NCBI RefSeq assembly: GCF_049674955.1
Contig: NZ_CP187232.1
Location: 7,626,001-7,690,000, forward strand
Reading direction: 5' to 3'
Length of the DNA: 64,000 nucleotides
Source of the DNA: Sphaerisporangium viridialbum
Lineage (GTDB): Bacteria; Actinomycetota; Actinomycetes; Streptosporangiales; Streptosporangiaceae
How positions within the stretch are numbered: the first letter of the stretch is position 1; the number at the start of each line of letters is the position of its first letter. Position numbers and translations under genes: made by a program. Below are positions 26,150 through 34,583 of this stretch, one piece after another. The notes beneath the pieces were generated by a model. It did not search any database and had not been told where the DNA came from. It was given only the letters and a program-made list of their open reading frames with translations.

Positions 26150-26841
26150 GGATGCCCCTTCAGCTCGGCGGGCCGGCCACTCGACTTGGCCTGCTCCCGC
26201 ACCAGCTCGGCGTGGACGATGAGGCGCTGCCAGTTCTGGAACTTCGGGTTGCAGGTGGTCAGCGTGAGCATCGCCTTCTGCGGCGCCTGCCCCGGACGGC
26301 CCGGGCTCGGGGCGATCACCTCCACCTGGCGCGGCAGCACGAGGCGCTGCCTGACCACCCGGTAGACGAACCAGCCGGTGCGGGTCTCCGCCACGATCAC
26401 GTCACCCTGGTGGAGCCGGTCGATGTCCCAGAAGATCGACGAGATGCGGTGGCCGGCGATCGCCACGTTCCCGATCTGACCGGGCTGTGCGGTACTCGGG
26501 TAGTGGCCGGGCCCCTTCCTCAGGTCGCCCTGGGACACGCCCTCGACCACGGCCCACTGCCGGTCCAGCTTGGGGATGTGGATGCGGGCCATGGGCTGGC
26601 CGGCCACCGGGCGCTCGACGCTCGCCGCCCAGCGCCGGTCCAGCTCGTCCGCGAGCCCGTTCTGCTCGGATTCGATCTGCCACGATTTGCCGTAGGTCGC
26701 GTAGGCGGCGAAGAGCACCGCCACCACCCCAGCGGTGAGCATCAGCTCGCCGACCAGCCGCCACGCGCGCCTGGCCGGCGGCTCCCAGCCCTCCTCGGCC
26801 CGGACGCGCGCCGGCGCGTCCCACTCGGCGATGTCCGTCAC
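26146..26841 (-). CDS. srtE: Class E sortase
   Basis: 231-residue membrane transpeptidase that would cleave LAxTG-type signals and link the protein to the peptidoglycan precursor. N-terminal cytoplasmic arm, one membrane segment at about 33-50, then the sortase barrel. All three catalytic residues are visible: His131 (AGHR), Cys197 (TLTTC) and Arg206 (WQRLIV). The GTG start at 26841 overlaps the stop of the LAKTG-bearing gene, so enzyme and probable substrate are produced together. Confidence 0.94.
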   Translation of the reverse strand: MTDIAEWDAPARVRAEEGWEPPARRAWRLVGELMLTAGVVAVLFAAYATYGKSWQIESEQNGLADELDRRWAASVERPVAGQPMARIHIPKLDRQWAVVEGVSQGDLRKGPGHYPSTAQPGQIGNVAIAGHRISSIFWDIDRLHQGDVIVAETRTGWFVYRVVRQRLVLPRQVEVIAPSPGRPGQAPQKAMLTLTTCNPKFQNWQRLIVHAELVREQAKSSGRPAELKGHP

Positions 26842-28328
26842 AGGTCGTCGCGGAGGTAGACGGTCCGGCGGGAGGCCCGCAGGGTGATGCCACCGCCCAC
26901 GATCAACCCGATGCCGACGGTCATCAGCGGGATGACGTAACCGTCCCCCGTCTTGGCCAGCGTGTCGTCGCCACCGGTGTTCGCGGCGGGGAGGGTGGTG
27001 TGCTTCGTGACGGTCTGCCGCGGAGTGGGCGAGGTGCTCGGCGAGCTCGACGCGGACGGGGTGTGGGAAGGAGAGCCGGAGCCGCTCGGGCTGGGAGACG
27101 AGCTGGTCGTGGGGCACCCCGACGACGTGCCCTGAGGGCTGGGGCTCGCGCTCGCGCTGGGACTCTGGCTCGCGCTGGCGCTCGGACTGGGACTCTCCGT
27201 CATCGTCCGGGCGTGGACCAGCACCACGGTCGCGCCGCCGGCCATGCTGAGCGCCTCAGAGGCGGAAGGGCTCGCCGACGGACTGGCGGACGCCGAGGGG
27301 CTCACGGACGGCGACGGGCTCGCCGACGGCGACGGGCTGGCCGAGGACGTCGGGGTCGAGGTGCGACAGGTGGCGGAAGGGCTCGGCGACGGGGAGTAGG
27401 AGGGGCTGCTCGACGGGCTGACGCACGTGCTCGGCGTCGGGCTGGCCGAAGGGCTCGCCTCCTCCTCCTCGGAAGGCGTCGCGCTGGGCGAGGCGCTCGG
27501 GCTCGCGGACGGACACGGGGAGGAGCTCGGAGTCTGCGACGGCGTCGGAGACCCGGTCGGCGTCGAGCTTCCGGACGTCAGCAGGCCGGCTCCGGCGCCC
27601 GGGCTGGGCTCCTGGTCGTAGGTGAGGGTGATCGTCACCGGGGTCAGCGCCTCGTCGTCGCCGAGCAGCGCCGCGAGCACGGTCGCCGAGCCCTCGGTGG
27701 CCGTCGCGGGCACGGCGGCCCACGTGACCGCCTGGCCTCGTACGTCCGCGGCGTCCTTCTCGACGCTCAGCCGGGCGAGCGCCGTCAGCGGCTTGCCGTC
27801 AGCGTCCGACACGCCGGCCACGGGCGCCTCGTCGCCGGCAGTGGGGGTGACCGCGGGAGTGGCGCCGGCCGGGGGCGTGCCACCGGGGGTGGGAGAGGGT
27901 CCCGGCGTTCCGATCTCGGCGTGCAGCGCCGATTCCGTGCCATTGATCACGACCACGGGATTGGCGATGACGACGCCCTTGTGGTCGCGGACGACGGTGA
28001 CGCTGCCGCCGTAGGTCACGGTGCCCGTCCCCGTCGCCGGATCGTAGGCGCCCCCGGCGGCGGGGAAGTGGAACACGCCCTCACGGTCGCGTTCCACTCC
28101 GCCCGCGAGGGTGACCTCGACGTGCTCCTCGGCGCCGAGCCGCTCGCCGACCGCCCAGGTGAGCGACCCGCCGGTCACCCCACGCACGGTGGGCTGCTCA
28201 GTCGAGACCGTTGCCAGCGCGCCCACGGTGGCCATGCCACCGGCGAGCAGTTGCACGAGACCCAGCGTGGCCAACCAGCCGACGCGTCGGCGCGCCGACT
28301 GCCTCCGGCCGACGGAGGTGCTACTCAT
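26838..28328 (-). CDS. HtaA-like surface protein with LAKTG sorting signal
   Basis: About 496 residues (an ATG at 28340 would add four). Signal segment at the N-terminus (RRRVGWLATLGLVQLLAGG). An HtaA-type domain (about 45-150) has SLTWAVGERL, FHFPAAGGAYDPATGTG and VIANPVVVING; these domains bind haem in corynebacteria, but the usual ligand Tyr is not evident here. Next comes a long Ser/Pro-rich stalk (PSASPSAS-like). The C-terminus is a full sorting signal: LAKTG (encoded at 26946-26960), a hydrophobic segment and a basic tail. The adjacent class E sortase is the obvious enzyme for it. Confidence 0.88.
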   Translation of the reverse strand: MSSTSVGRRQSARRRVGWLATLGLVQLLAGGMATVGALATVSTEQPTVRGVTGGSLTWAVGERLGAEEHVEVTLAGGVERDREGVFHFPAAGGAYDPATGTGTVTYGGSVTVVRDHKGVVIANPVVVINGTESALHAEIGTPGPSPTPGGTPPAGATPAVTPTAGDEAPVAGVSDADGKPLTALARLSVEKDAADVRGQAVTWAAVPATATEGSATVLAALLGDDEALTPVTITLTYDQEPSPGAGAGLLTSGSSTPTGSPTPSQTPSSSPCPSASPSASPSATPSEEEEASPSASPTPSTCVSPSSSPSYSPSPSPSATCRTSTPTSSASPSPSASPSPSVSPSASASPSASPSASEALSMAGGATVVLVHARTMTESPSPSASASQSPSASASPSPQGTSSGCPTTSSSPSPSGSGSPSHTPSASSSPSTSPTPRQTVTKHTTLPAANTGGDDTLAKTGDGYVIPLMTVGIGLIVGGGITLRASRRTVYLRDDL

Positions 28329-28450
28329 CGAACCAACCATCCTGATCAAAAAGCGTATTTTCGGGGGACCTAAATATCCGAGACCCACGGAACACCCGTC
28401 AGGCGACAGCGCCGTCTAGGACCGGCCACGGGAGGGTGAATGCAGTGGGG

Positions 28451-29875
28451 CTAGGAAGGGCGGGCGGAGGTCAGAGACGCGTAGACGATCAGGTTGTCCG
28501 GGTAGGCACGCGCTTTCCGGTCGAAGACCCCGGCGCAGGTGATCAGTCGTAACCCGGGATGGCCGATGTTCCCGTAGACCTTTTCGGTCGGGAACTCCGC
28601 CTTCCGCACCTGCTGGAGACCGTCCACGGTGAAGGCGGCGACGCGGCCGTCCGAGCGGACGACCTCGATCCTGTCGCCCCGGCGAAGCTCCCGCGCCCTG
28701 GCGAACACCGCCGGACCTGATCGCGTCTTGAAGTGCCCGACGATCACGGCGGGGCCCGTCTCCCCGGGCACGGGGCCGTACCGGTACCACCCGGCCAGGT
28801 CACGGGCCGAGATCGGCGGTACTTCGATCTCGCCGGAAGCCTCCAGCCCGACCGGACGCACCGGGGCGTCCACGCCGATGCCGGGGATCACGACGCGTAC
28901 CGGCCGCACCGCGGCGGGCGTTCCGACCTCCGCCCGCACCTCGGCAGACACTCCGGCCTCCGCCCTAGCCTCGAACGCCGAGGTGAACAACCCGATGAAG
29001 ACGACCACGAGGGCGATGACCATCGCCAGCACCAGAACGATCCGCATCGGCCACCCGAGCAGGTCACGGGACCTCGGTACATGCGCCGGAGCGACCACCC
29101 AGGCCCCCGGCGCGTGCACGGGCACCTGCCCCGCCACGCCGCCGTACGCCCAGGCCTGCCCGTAAGAAGGCCCGCCCCCGTAAGAGCCGGAGATCGTCTC
29201 TGCCACCACCCCGTAAGAACCGGAAACCGGCTCCGCCACTCCGTAAGTACCGAAGACCGGCTCTGCCACCACCCCGGAAGAACCGGAAACCGGCTCCGCC
29301 ACCACCTGGGAAGTACCAGAGACCGGCTCCGGCACGAATCCGTGAGGGCCAGAGGCAGAATCCGGCATGACCCCGTCAGCGCCGGGGACCGGCTCCGGCA
29401 CTGGCACACCGAGGTCGCCCGGCATGGGGAGAGGCCTTTCCGTCCAGCCGGGACCCGCCTCGGGGGCCGGGAGACCCCCGTCCGGCCGGTCCCTGCCGGG
29501 GGCCGCGTCCGGGACATCGGAGGCCGCGTCCGGGACAGAGGTCACATCCAGGGCGTCCCACGGCAGGTCATCACCGCTGGAACCCACCTCGTGACTGCCT
29601 AGCGCCCACTCCGGATCGCCGCCTGTCGCCCGCTCTCGACCGCCTCGCGCCGCCCACTCTGGATCGCCGTCCGTCGCCCGCTCTCGAACGCCTCGCGCCG
29701 CCCACTCTGGACCGCCGCCTGTCGCCCACTCTGGACCGCCGTCTGTCGCCGACTCTCGACCGCCTCGCGTCGCCGACTCTCGGTCGCCTTCCTTCGTGCG
29801 CTCTCGGTCGCCGTCCGTCGCGGTGGAGGCACGGTCGCTCCCGGTCGTCGCCGACGGGCGGCTCACGGTCGCCAC
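28451..29875 (-). CDS. Class F sortase with a long repetitive N-terminus
   Basis: 474 residues. The sortase domain occupies the last ~170: His381 (VGHF), Cys447 (LITCAG) and Arg456 just after it. A membrane segment lies near 272-292. The cytoplasmic N-terminus, about 270 residues, is low-complexity: first 10-residue repeats with PEWA / RERA units, then EPVSGSYGVV-like units. Typical class F sortases are about 200-250 residues, so this arm is unusual. The GTG start at 29875 has no clear ribosome site; later starts are possible. No LPxTG-like substrate is next to it other than the LAKTG protein. Confidence 0.84.
   Translation of the reverse strand: MATVSRPSATTGSDRASTATDGDRERTKEGDRESATRGGRESATDGGPEWATGGGPEWAARGVRERATDGDPEWAARGGRERATGGDPEWALGSHEVGSSGDDLPWDALDVTSVPDAASDVPDAAPGRDRPDGGLPAPEAGPGWTERPLPMPGDLGVPVPEPVPGADGVMPDSASGPHGFVPEPVSGTSQVVAEPVSGSSGVVAEPVFGTYGVAEPVSGSYGVVAETISGSYGGGPSYGQAWAYGGVAGQVPVHAPGAWVVAPAHVPRSRDLLGWPMRIVLVLAMVIALVVVFIGLFTSAFEARAEAGVSAEVRAEVGTPAAVRPVRVVIPGIGVDAPVRPVGLEASGEIEVPPISARDLAGWYRYGPVPGETGPAVIVGHFKTRSGPAVFARARELRRGDRIEVVRSDGRVAAFTVDGLQQVRKAEFPTEKVYGNIGHPGLRLITCAGVFDRKARAYPDNLIVYASLTSARPS
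29160..29420. repeat. Imperfect coding repeats in the class F sortase gene
   Basis: About six imperfect units of 36-45 bp encoding variants of V-A-E-P-V-S-G-S-Y-G-V. Together with a second array at 29590-29800 they form most of the cytoplasmic arm. Confidence 0.85.
29590..29800. repeat. 30/60-bp tandem repeats in the class F sortase gene
   Basis: About seven 30-bp units, arranged partly as 60-bp higher-order units, encoding 10-residue repeats with PEWA or RESA/RERA cores. All unit lengths are multiples of 3, so the frame is kept. Confidence 0.88.
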
Positions 29876-30200
29876 GACGCCCGGCTCGCCGCCACGGCCA
29901 CAGCGGCGCGGCTTCCTGGTAGCAACATGTCTCTCTGCCTCTCACCGTGTGCGCCCGACTCGGGCCAGGAAAGCCTGACCAGCTCCGGTTACGGAAAGGG
30001 GTGAGTCCGGAGGCGCATCGATGTTGCCGCTGTGAAGCGTCTGCCGGAAGATGCACGGGAAGCGACGCGGAGGTTGCCGCGAAACGCCCAGCGGGACAAG
30101 ACCGGGAAAGACCTTCGACGGCCCACCGCGAGAGGCTCCGCCTCCGGATGTTCTGCGCTATAAGCCGCGTGACGGTGGGCGGCCCGAGCCGACGGCCCCG

Positions 30201-30356
30201 ATCACCGACAGCCAGAGGCGGCGGCCACATTCGCCAGCGGGCGACGCGGGCGGTTGTGATCACCAGCTGCCAGAGGGGGCGACCGCGATCATCGACAGCC
30301 GAGGGCGGCGGCCGCGATCACCAGCGGGCGACGTGGGCGGCTGTGATCACCAGCGG
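30201..30356. repeat. 87-bp direct repeat reaching the rsmE stop codon
   Basis: Two copies starting at 30201 and 30288 (ATCACCGACAGCC / ATCATCGACAGCC), sharing the stretch CCAGCGGGCGACG and ending in TGTGATCACCAG. The second copy contains the stop codon and last codons of rsmE. The remaining sequence from 29876 to 30200 shows no gene. Confidence 0.88.
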
Positions 30357-31072
30357 CCGGAGCGGGTCAGGAGGACCGCGGCGGCGGCCACTCCCGCCGT
30401 GGAGGTGCGCAGCACGGTGGGGCCCAGCAGGGCCGGCGTGGCGCCCGCCTCCCTGAACCGCTCGACCTCCTCGCCGGTGATCCCGCCCTCGGGGCCGACC
30501 ACCGTCACGATGTCGCCGGTCGCCGGGAGATCGAGGTGGGACAGGGGCTCGACGGCCTCCTCGTGGAGCACGGCCGCGACCGCCGCGCCGCGCAGCAGAG
30601 CCGCCACCTGGGCCGTCGTGGCCTGCTCCGTGACCTCCGGCAGATGGAACCGCCGGGCCTGCTTGCCGGCCTCCCTGGCGGTGGAGCGCCACCGGGCCAG
30701 GGCCTTGCCCGCGCGGTCGCCCTTCCACTGGGTCACACAGCGCGCGGCGGCCCAGGGAACGATGACGTCCACCCCGGCCTCGGTCATCATCTCGACGGCC
30801 AGCTCGCCCCTGTCGCCCTTGGGCAGGCCCTGGACGACCACGAGGCGCGGGGCCGGCGCGGGCACGGTGTGGCGGCCGAGCACCTCCAGCCGCAGTGAGT
30901 CTCTGGCGACGTCGCGCACGACGCACTCGGCGACCGCGCCCCTGCCGTCCGTCAGGTCGACGCGCTCACCGGCGCGCAGCCTTCGCACGGTGGCGGCGTG
31001 CCGCCCCTCGGGGCCGGACAGGACGATCTCCTGCCCGGACAGGTCGTCGGCGAGGAAGACGGGGACGCTCAC
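30347..31072 (-). CDS. rsmE: 16S rRNA (uracil1498-N3)-methyltransferase RsmE
   Basis: SPOUT-class methyltransferase that modifies U1498 of 16S rRNA. About 241 residues: an N-terminal PUA-like domain (VLSGPEGRHAATVRRLRAGE) and a SPOUT knot with GPEGGITGEEVERFREAG and LGPTVLRTSTAG. The GTG at 31072 has AAGG about 7 bases upstream; a TTG at 31078 is possible. It follows hrcA-dnaJ on the minus strand, the usual actinobacterial order. Confidence 0.95.
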   Translation of the reverse strand: MSVPVFLADDLSGQEIVLSGPEGRHAATVRRLRAGERVDLTDGRGAVAECVVRDVARDSLRLEVLGRHTVPAPAPRLVVVQGLPKGDRGELAVEMMTEAGVDVIVPWAAARCVTQWKGDRAGKALARWRSTAREAGKQARRFHLPEVTEQATTAQVAALLRGAAVAAVLHEEAVEPLSHLDLPATGDIVTVVGPEGGITGEEVERFREAGATPALLGPTVLRTSTAGVAAAAVLLTRSGRW

Positions 31073-31240
31073 CCGCAAACCTTAGCCACGCGCACACGCC
31101 CCCGCGAACCAACACAGTGAGCCATCCCAGGCCGCGGCCTTGGCGAACGACGCCCAGGCCGTGACCGCCCGCCGGACGCGGCGTTGGGCCGCCCGCCGGA
31201 CGTGAAGGCCCGTCGGGCGGATTGTCAGCGGGCGCGGGGG

Positions 31241-32383
31241 TCAGCGGCCGTTGAAGGCGTCTCGGAGGCGGGAGAAGAAGCCCTGCTGCCCGGGGGCGAA
31301 CTTACCCGGCGGGCGCTCCTCCCCGCGCAGCTTGGACAGCTCCTTGAGCAACTCCTCCTGGGCCGGGTCGAGACGGGTCGGCGTCTCCACGTTCACGTGG
31401 ATCAGCAGGTCGCCCCGGCCGGTCTCGTTGAGCCGCTGGATGCCACGCCCGTACAGCGGAAGGACGTGACCGGCCTGAGTGCCGGGCCGTACGTCGATCT
31501 CCTCCGCGCCGTCGAGGGTCTCCACGGTCAAGATCGTGCCGAGCGCCGCCGCCGTCATCGGGATCTGCACCGTGCAGTGCAGGTCGTCGCCACGCCGCTC
31601 GAAGATCTCGTGCGGCCGCTCGACGATCTCCAGGAACAGGTCTCCGGGCGGGCCGCCGCCGGGGCCGACCTCGCCCTCGCCGGCGAGCTGGATGTGGGTG
31701 CCGTCCTCGACGCCCGCCGGAATGCGGACCTTGATCGTGCGGCGGGTGCGCACCCGCCCGTCGCCTGAGCACTCCTGGCAGGGGTGCTGGATGATCGAGC
31801 CGAACCCGCCGCACTGCGGGCAGGGACGAGCGGTCATCACCTGGCCGAGGAACGACCGGGTGACCTGCGAGATCTCACCACGCCCGTGGCACATGTCACA
31901 GGTGTCGGGATGGGTGCCGGACGCGGCGCCCGACCCCTGGCAGACCTCGCACAGCACGGCGGTGTCGACCACCAGCTCGCGCGTGGTGCCGAACGCCGAC
32001 TCGGCCAGGTCCAGCTCGACGCGGATCGTCGCGTTGCGCCCGCGCCTCGCCCGGGACCTCGGCCCCCGGGCTCCGCCACCGCCGCCGAAGAAGGCGTCCA
32101 TGATGTCGCTGAACGGGAAGCCCGCGCCGAAACCGGCCGCACCGGCCCCCGGACCGCCGGCACTGCCGCCGAAGGGGTCGGCTCCGAGATCGAACATCTG
32201 GCGCTTGCTCGGGTCCGACAGGACCTCGTACGCCTGGTTGATCTCCTTGAAGCGCTCCTGCGTCTCGGGATCGGGGTTGATGTCGGGATGGAGCTCGCGG
32301 GCGAGGCGGCGATACGCCTTCTTGATCTCGTCCTGGCTCGCGTCACGGCGGACCCCGAGGATGCCGTAATAGTCGCGGGCCAC
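31241..32383 (-). CDS. dnaJ: Chaperone DnaJ (type I)
   Basis: 380-residue co-chaperone that stimulates DnaK. J domain 1-70 with the HPD motif (LHPDINPD), Gly/Phe-rich region to about 110, four zinc-finger repeats CxxCxGxG (CEVCQGSG, CDMCHGRG, CPQCGGFG, CQECSGDG), and the C-terminal substrate-binding domain. The GTG start directly abuts the hrcA stop (TAGGTG), so both are on one transcript under HrcA/CIRCE control. No dnaK is in the window; this is the hrcA-linked second DnaJ of actinobacteria. Confidence 0.97.
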   Translation of the reverse strand: MARDYYGILGVRRDASQDEIKKAYRRLARELHPDINPDPETQERFKEINQAYEVLSDPSKRQMFDLGADPFGGSAGGPGAGAAGFGAGFPFSDIMDAFFGGGGGARGPRSRARRGRNATIRVELDLAESAFGTTRELVVDTAVLCEVCQGSGAASGTHPDTCDMCHGRGEISQVTRSFLGQVMTARPCPQCGGFGSIIQHPCQECSGDGRVRTRRTIKVRIPAGVEDGTHIQLAGEGEVGPGGGPPGDLFLEIVERPHEIFERRGDDLHCTVQIPMTAAALGTILTVETLDGAEEIDVRPGTQAGHVLPLYGRGIQRLNETGRGDLLIHVNVETPTRLDPAQEELLKELSKLRGEERPPGKFAPGQQGFFSRLRDAFNGR

Positions 32384-33394
32384 CTAGGACCCCGCCAGAA
32401 TCTGGCCGACATAGCGTGCCACTGCGCGCACCGCTCCCATAGTCACCGGGTAGTCCATTCGCGTCGGGCCCAGCACTCCGAGCCGAGCCAGTTCATTGTC
32501 GCCCGAACCGTATCCGGCGGCGACGATCGAGGTGCCGTGAAGCCCGGAGTAGGGATTCTCCGAGCCGATCCGCACCGTGAGCGCGGCCGAGTCGCTCGCC
32601 TCGCCGAGCAGCCGCATCAGCACGACCTGCTCCTCAAGCGCCTCGAGGACCTCGCGGAGGCCGACGCTGATGTCGCCCGCGAGGTTGGCCGCCCCGGCGA
32701 AGACGATCTTCTCATCATGCCGGTCGACCAGGGTTTCCAGGAGAACGGACAGGATGGTGGTCGCCACGGGCCGGTCCTCTTCGGGAAGCCGGTCGTGCAG
32801 GTCGGCCACCGTCTCGGGCACGCGGTTGAGGCGGCATCCGTCGAGGCAGGCGTTGAGCACCGCCCGCAGATGCGCGATCCGGTCGTCCTCCACCACATTG
32901 GGAAGGTCGACGACCCGCTGCTCGACCCGCCCGGTGTTGGTGATCAGCACCAGCATGATCCGCCGCTCGGCCACCGGCACGAGCTCGACGTGCCGGACCG
33001 TGGAACGGATCAGCGATGGATACTGCACCACGGCGACCTGCCGAGTCAACTGCGCGAGCAGCCGCACCGTGCGGGTCACGACGTCGTCGAGGTCGACGGC
33101 GCCCGCCAGGAAGGTCTCGATCGCCCGGCGCTCGGCGCCGGACAGCGGCTTGATCTGGGACAGCCGGTCGACGAACAACCGGTAGCCCTTGTCGGTGGGC
33201 ACGCGGCCCGCGCTGGTGTGGGGTTGTGTGATGTAGCCCTGCTCCTCGAGCACGGCCATGTCGTTGCGCACGGTGGCCGGAGAGACCCCCAAATTGTGCC
33301 GCTCCGCGAGCGCTTTCGACCCGACCGGCTCGTTGGTGGACACGTAGTCCTCGACAACGGCGCGCAGAACTGCGAGCTTACGCTCATCGAGCAA
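32384..33394 (-). CDS. hrcA: Heat-inducible transcription repressor HrcA
   Basis: 336-residue repressor that binds CIRCE elements and controls groE/dnaJ-type genes. N-terminal winged helix (SPATVRNDMAVLEEQGYITQPHTSAGRVPTDKGYR) and the C-terminal HrcA domain with its inserted region. I placed the start at the TTG at 33394: it gives LLDERKLAVLRA, matching the family N-terminus, and has GGGAGG about 8 bases upstream. A CIRCE operator sits about 50 bp upstream, so it is self-regulated. Confidence 0.96.
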   Translation of the reverse strand: MLDERKLAVLRAVVEDYVSTNEPVGSKALAERHNLGVSPATVRNDMAVLEEQGYITQPHTSAGRVPTDKGYRLFVDRLSQIKPLSGAERRAIETFLAGAVDLDDVVTRTVRLLAQLTRQVAVVQYPSLIRSTVRHVELVPVAERRIMLVLITNTGRVEQRVVDLPNVVEDDRIAHLRAVLNACLDGCRLNRVPETVADLHDRLPEEDRPVATTILSVLLETLVDRHDEKIVFAGAANLAGDISVGLREVLEALEEQVVLMRLLGEASDSAALTVRIGSENPYSGLHGTSIVAAGYGSGDNELARLGVLGPTRMDYPVTMGAVRAVARYVGQILAGS

Positions 33395-33442
33395 CGTGCT
33401 CACCTCCCTGCCCTGCGTTCGTGCCTGCGTAAACGCCTGGTC

Positions 33443-33467
33443 TGGCACTCTGTGTTCCCGAGTGCCA
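33443..33467. promoter_or_regulatory. CIRCE operator (HrcA binding site)
   Basis: Inverted repeat TGGCACTC - 9 bases - GAGTGCCA at 33443-33450 and 33460-33467, with one more matching base on each side. Arms and the exact 9-base spacing match the CIRCE consensus. It lies in the divergent space between hrcA and the plus-strand gene at 33579. Confidence 0.95.
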
Positions 33468-33578
33468 AGTGTACGGCTCCGGCCGACAGGGTGCGATAAC
33501 CCATCCGTACGACCTCGCCCAGCCAGCGGCAAGTCACTTGCTATCCGTCGGCAAGTCGGACGATCCAGACTCTCCCCC

Positions 33579-34562
33579 ATGAGTGAGAACGACCCCCGGC
33601 TGAACGACGCGACGACCCGGCTTCCGCGTCACAACTCCCCTGGCGAGCATGCTCCCCTGCCCGGCTCGCCGTCCGGAGGCGCGCCCGCCGGCGGCGCCCC
33701 TTCCTATGGTGGTTCCCCCGCCTACGGCAACGCCCCCAGCGCGCCCCCGTACGGCACCCCGGCCGCCCCCTCCTACGGCACGCCCTCGGGCGGTCCCGCC
33801 TACGGCACCCCCTCCGGCGGCCAGGGATACGGCAACCCCCAAGGCGGCCAGGGATACGGCAACCCCCAGGGCGGCCCTTCCTACGGCCCCTCGTACGGCA
33901 CGCCCCCTCCCCCGCCGCCCGGCTCGGCCCGGCCGTACGGTTCCCCCGCGCACTCCGCACCCGGCCCCGTACGGCCGCGCGTGCTGTGGATCGTGCTGGC
34001 CTGGCTCATCGCGGTCGTCTGCTTCGTGGTAGGGGTCGCGGGCTTCGCCGGGGGGCTGTTCAAGACCATCAACGACGCGGCGCCGACGCAGACCTTCAAG
34101 AGCGGCGGCAGCGTGGCCGCCGCGCTCGACCCGAAGGGCAAGCCCGTCCTGTACGCCTCGGCGTCCGGGCCCACCAACGTCACCTGCTCCGCGTTGGACG
34201 CCGCGGGTCAGAAGGCCACCCTCACCCAGCCGACGTCCTCGCAGACCGTCACGGCTGACGGACGGAAGTGGGAGCTGCTGTTCGACATCGGCGTCCCGGC
34301 CGCCGGCACGTACAACATCAGGTGCAAGGCCGAGGAGGGCAAGGACGCGCTCTTCGGCGTCGGCAAGTCGCTGACCGCCAGCCCGGGCGCGCTGGCCGGT
34401 GGAGTGGCCTCGCTGATCCTCATCCCGCTGGCCGGGTTCGTGCTCGCGGTCGTCACCACGATCGTCGTGCTGGTCCGGCGCAGCCGCGAGCGCAAGCGCC
34501 GGGCGGCCGCCTCCGCCTCCTACGGTGGCGCGTGGCCGCAGGGGACGCCGCCCGGAGCGTGA
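33579..34562 (+). CDS. Two-pass membrane protein with Gly/Pro/Tyr-rich N-terminus
   Basis: 327 residues, not recognised. The first ~130 residues are low-complexity, with repeats of SYGTP / GYGNPQGG type, likely cytoplasmic. A membrane segment lies at about 145-170, an outside domain of ~100 residues with two Cys follows (NVTCSALD, YNIRCKAE), and a second membrane segment at about 275-300 ends in a basic tail. The outside domain looks like a small beta-rich fold stabilised by one disulphide. It is divergent from hrcA. Confidence 0.8.
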   Translation: MSENDPRLNDATTRLPRHNSPGEHAPLPGSPSGGAPAGGAPSYGGSPAYGNAPSAPPYGTPAAPSYGTPSGGPAYGTPSGGQGYGNPQGGQGYGNPQGGPSYGPSYGTPPPPPPGSARPYGSPAHSAPGPVRPRVLWIVLAWLIAVVCFVVGVAGFAGGLFKTINDAAPTQTFKSGGSVAAALDPKGKPVLYASASGPTNVTCSALDAAGQKATLTQPTSSQTVTADGRKWELLFDIGVPAAGTYNIRCKAEEGKDALFGVGKSLTASPGALAGGVASLILIPLAGFVLAVVTTIVVLVRRSRERKRRAAASASYGGAWPQGTPPGA

Positions 34563-34583
34563 TCTTTGCTAGCGTGCCCAGGT

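Noticed and set aside
31784..33499. 571-codon plus-strand open frame over hrcA/dnaJ
   Set aside because: The minus strand encodes clear HrcA and DnaJ; the plus frame is a shadow.
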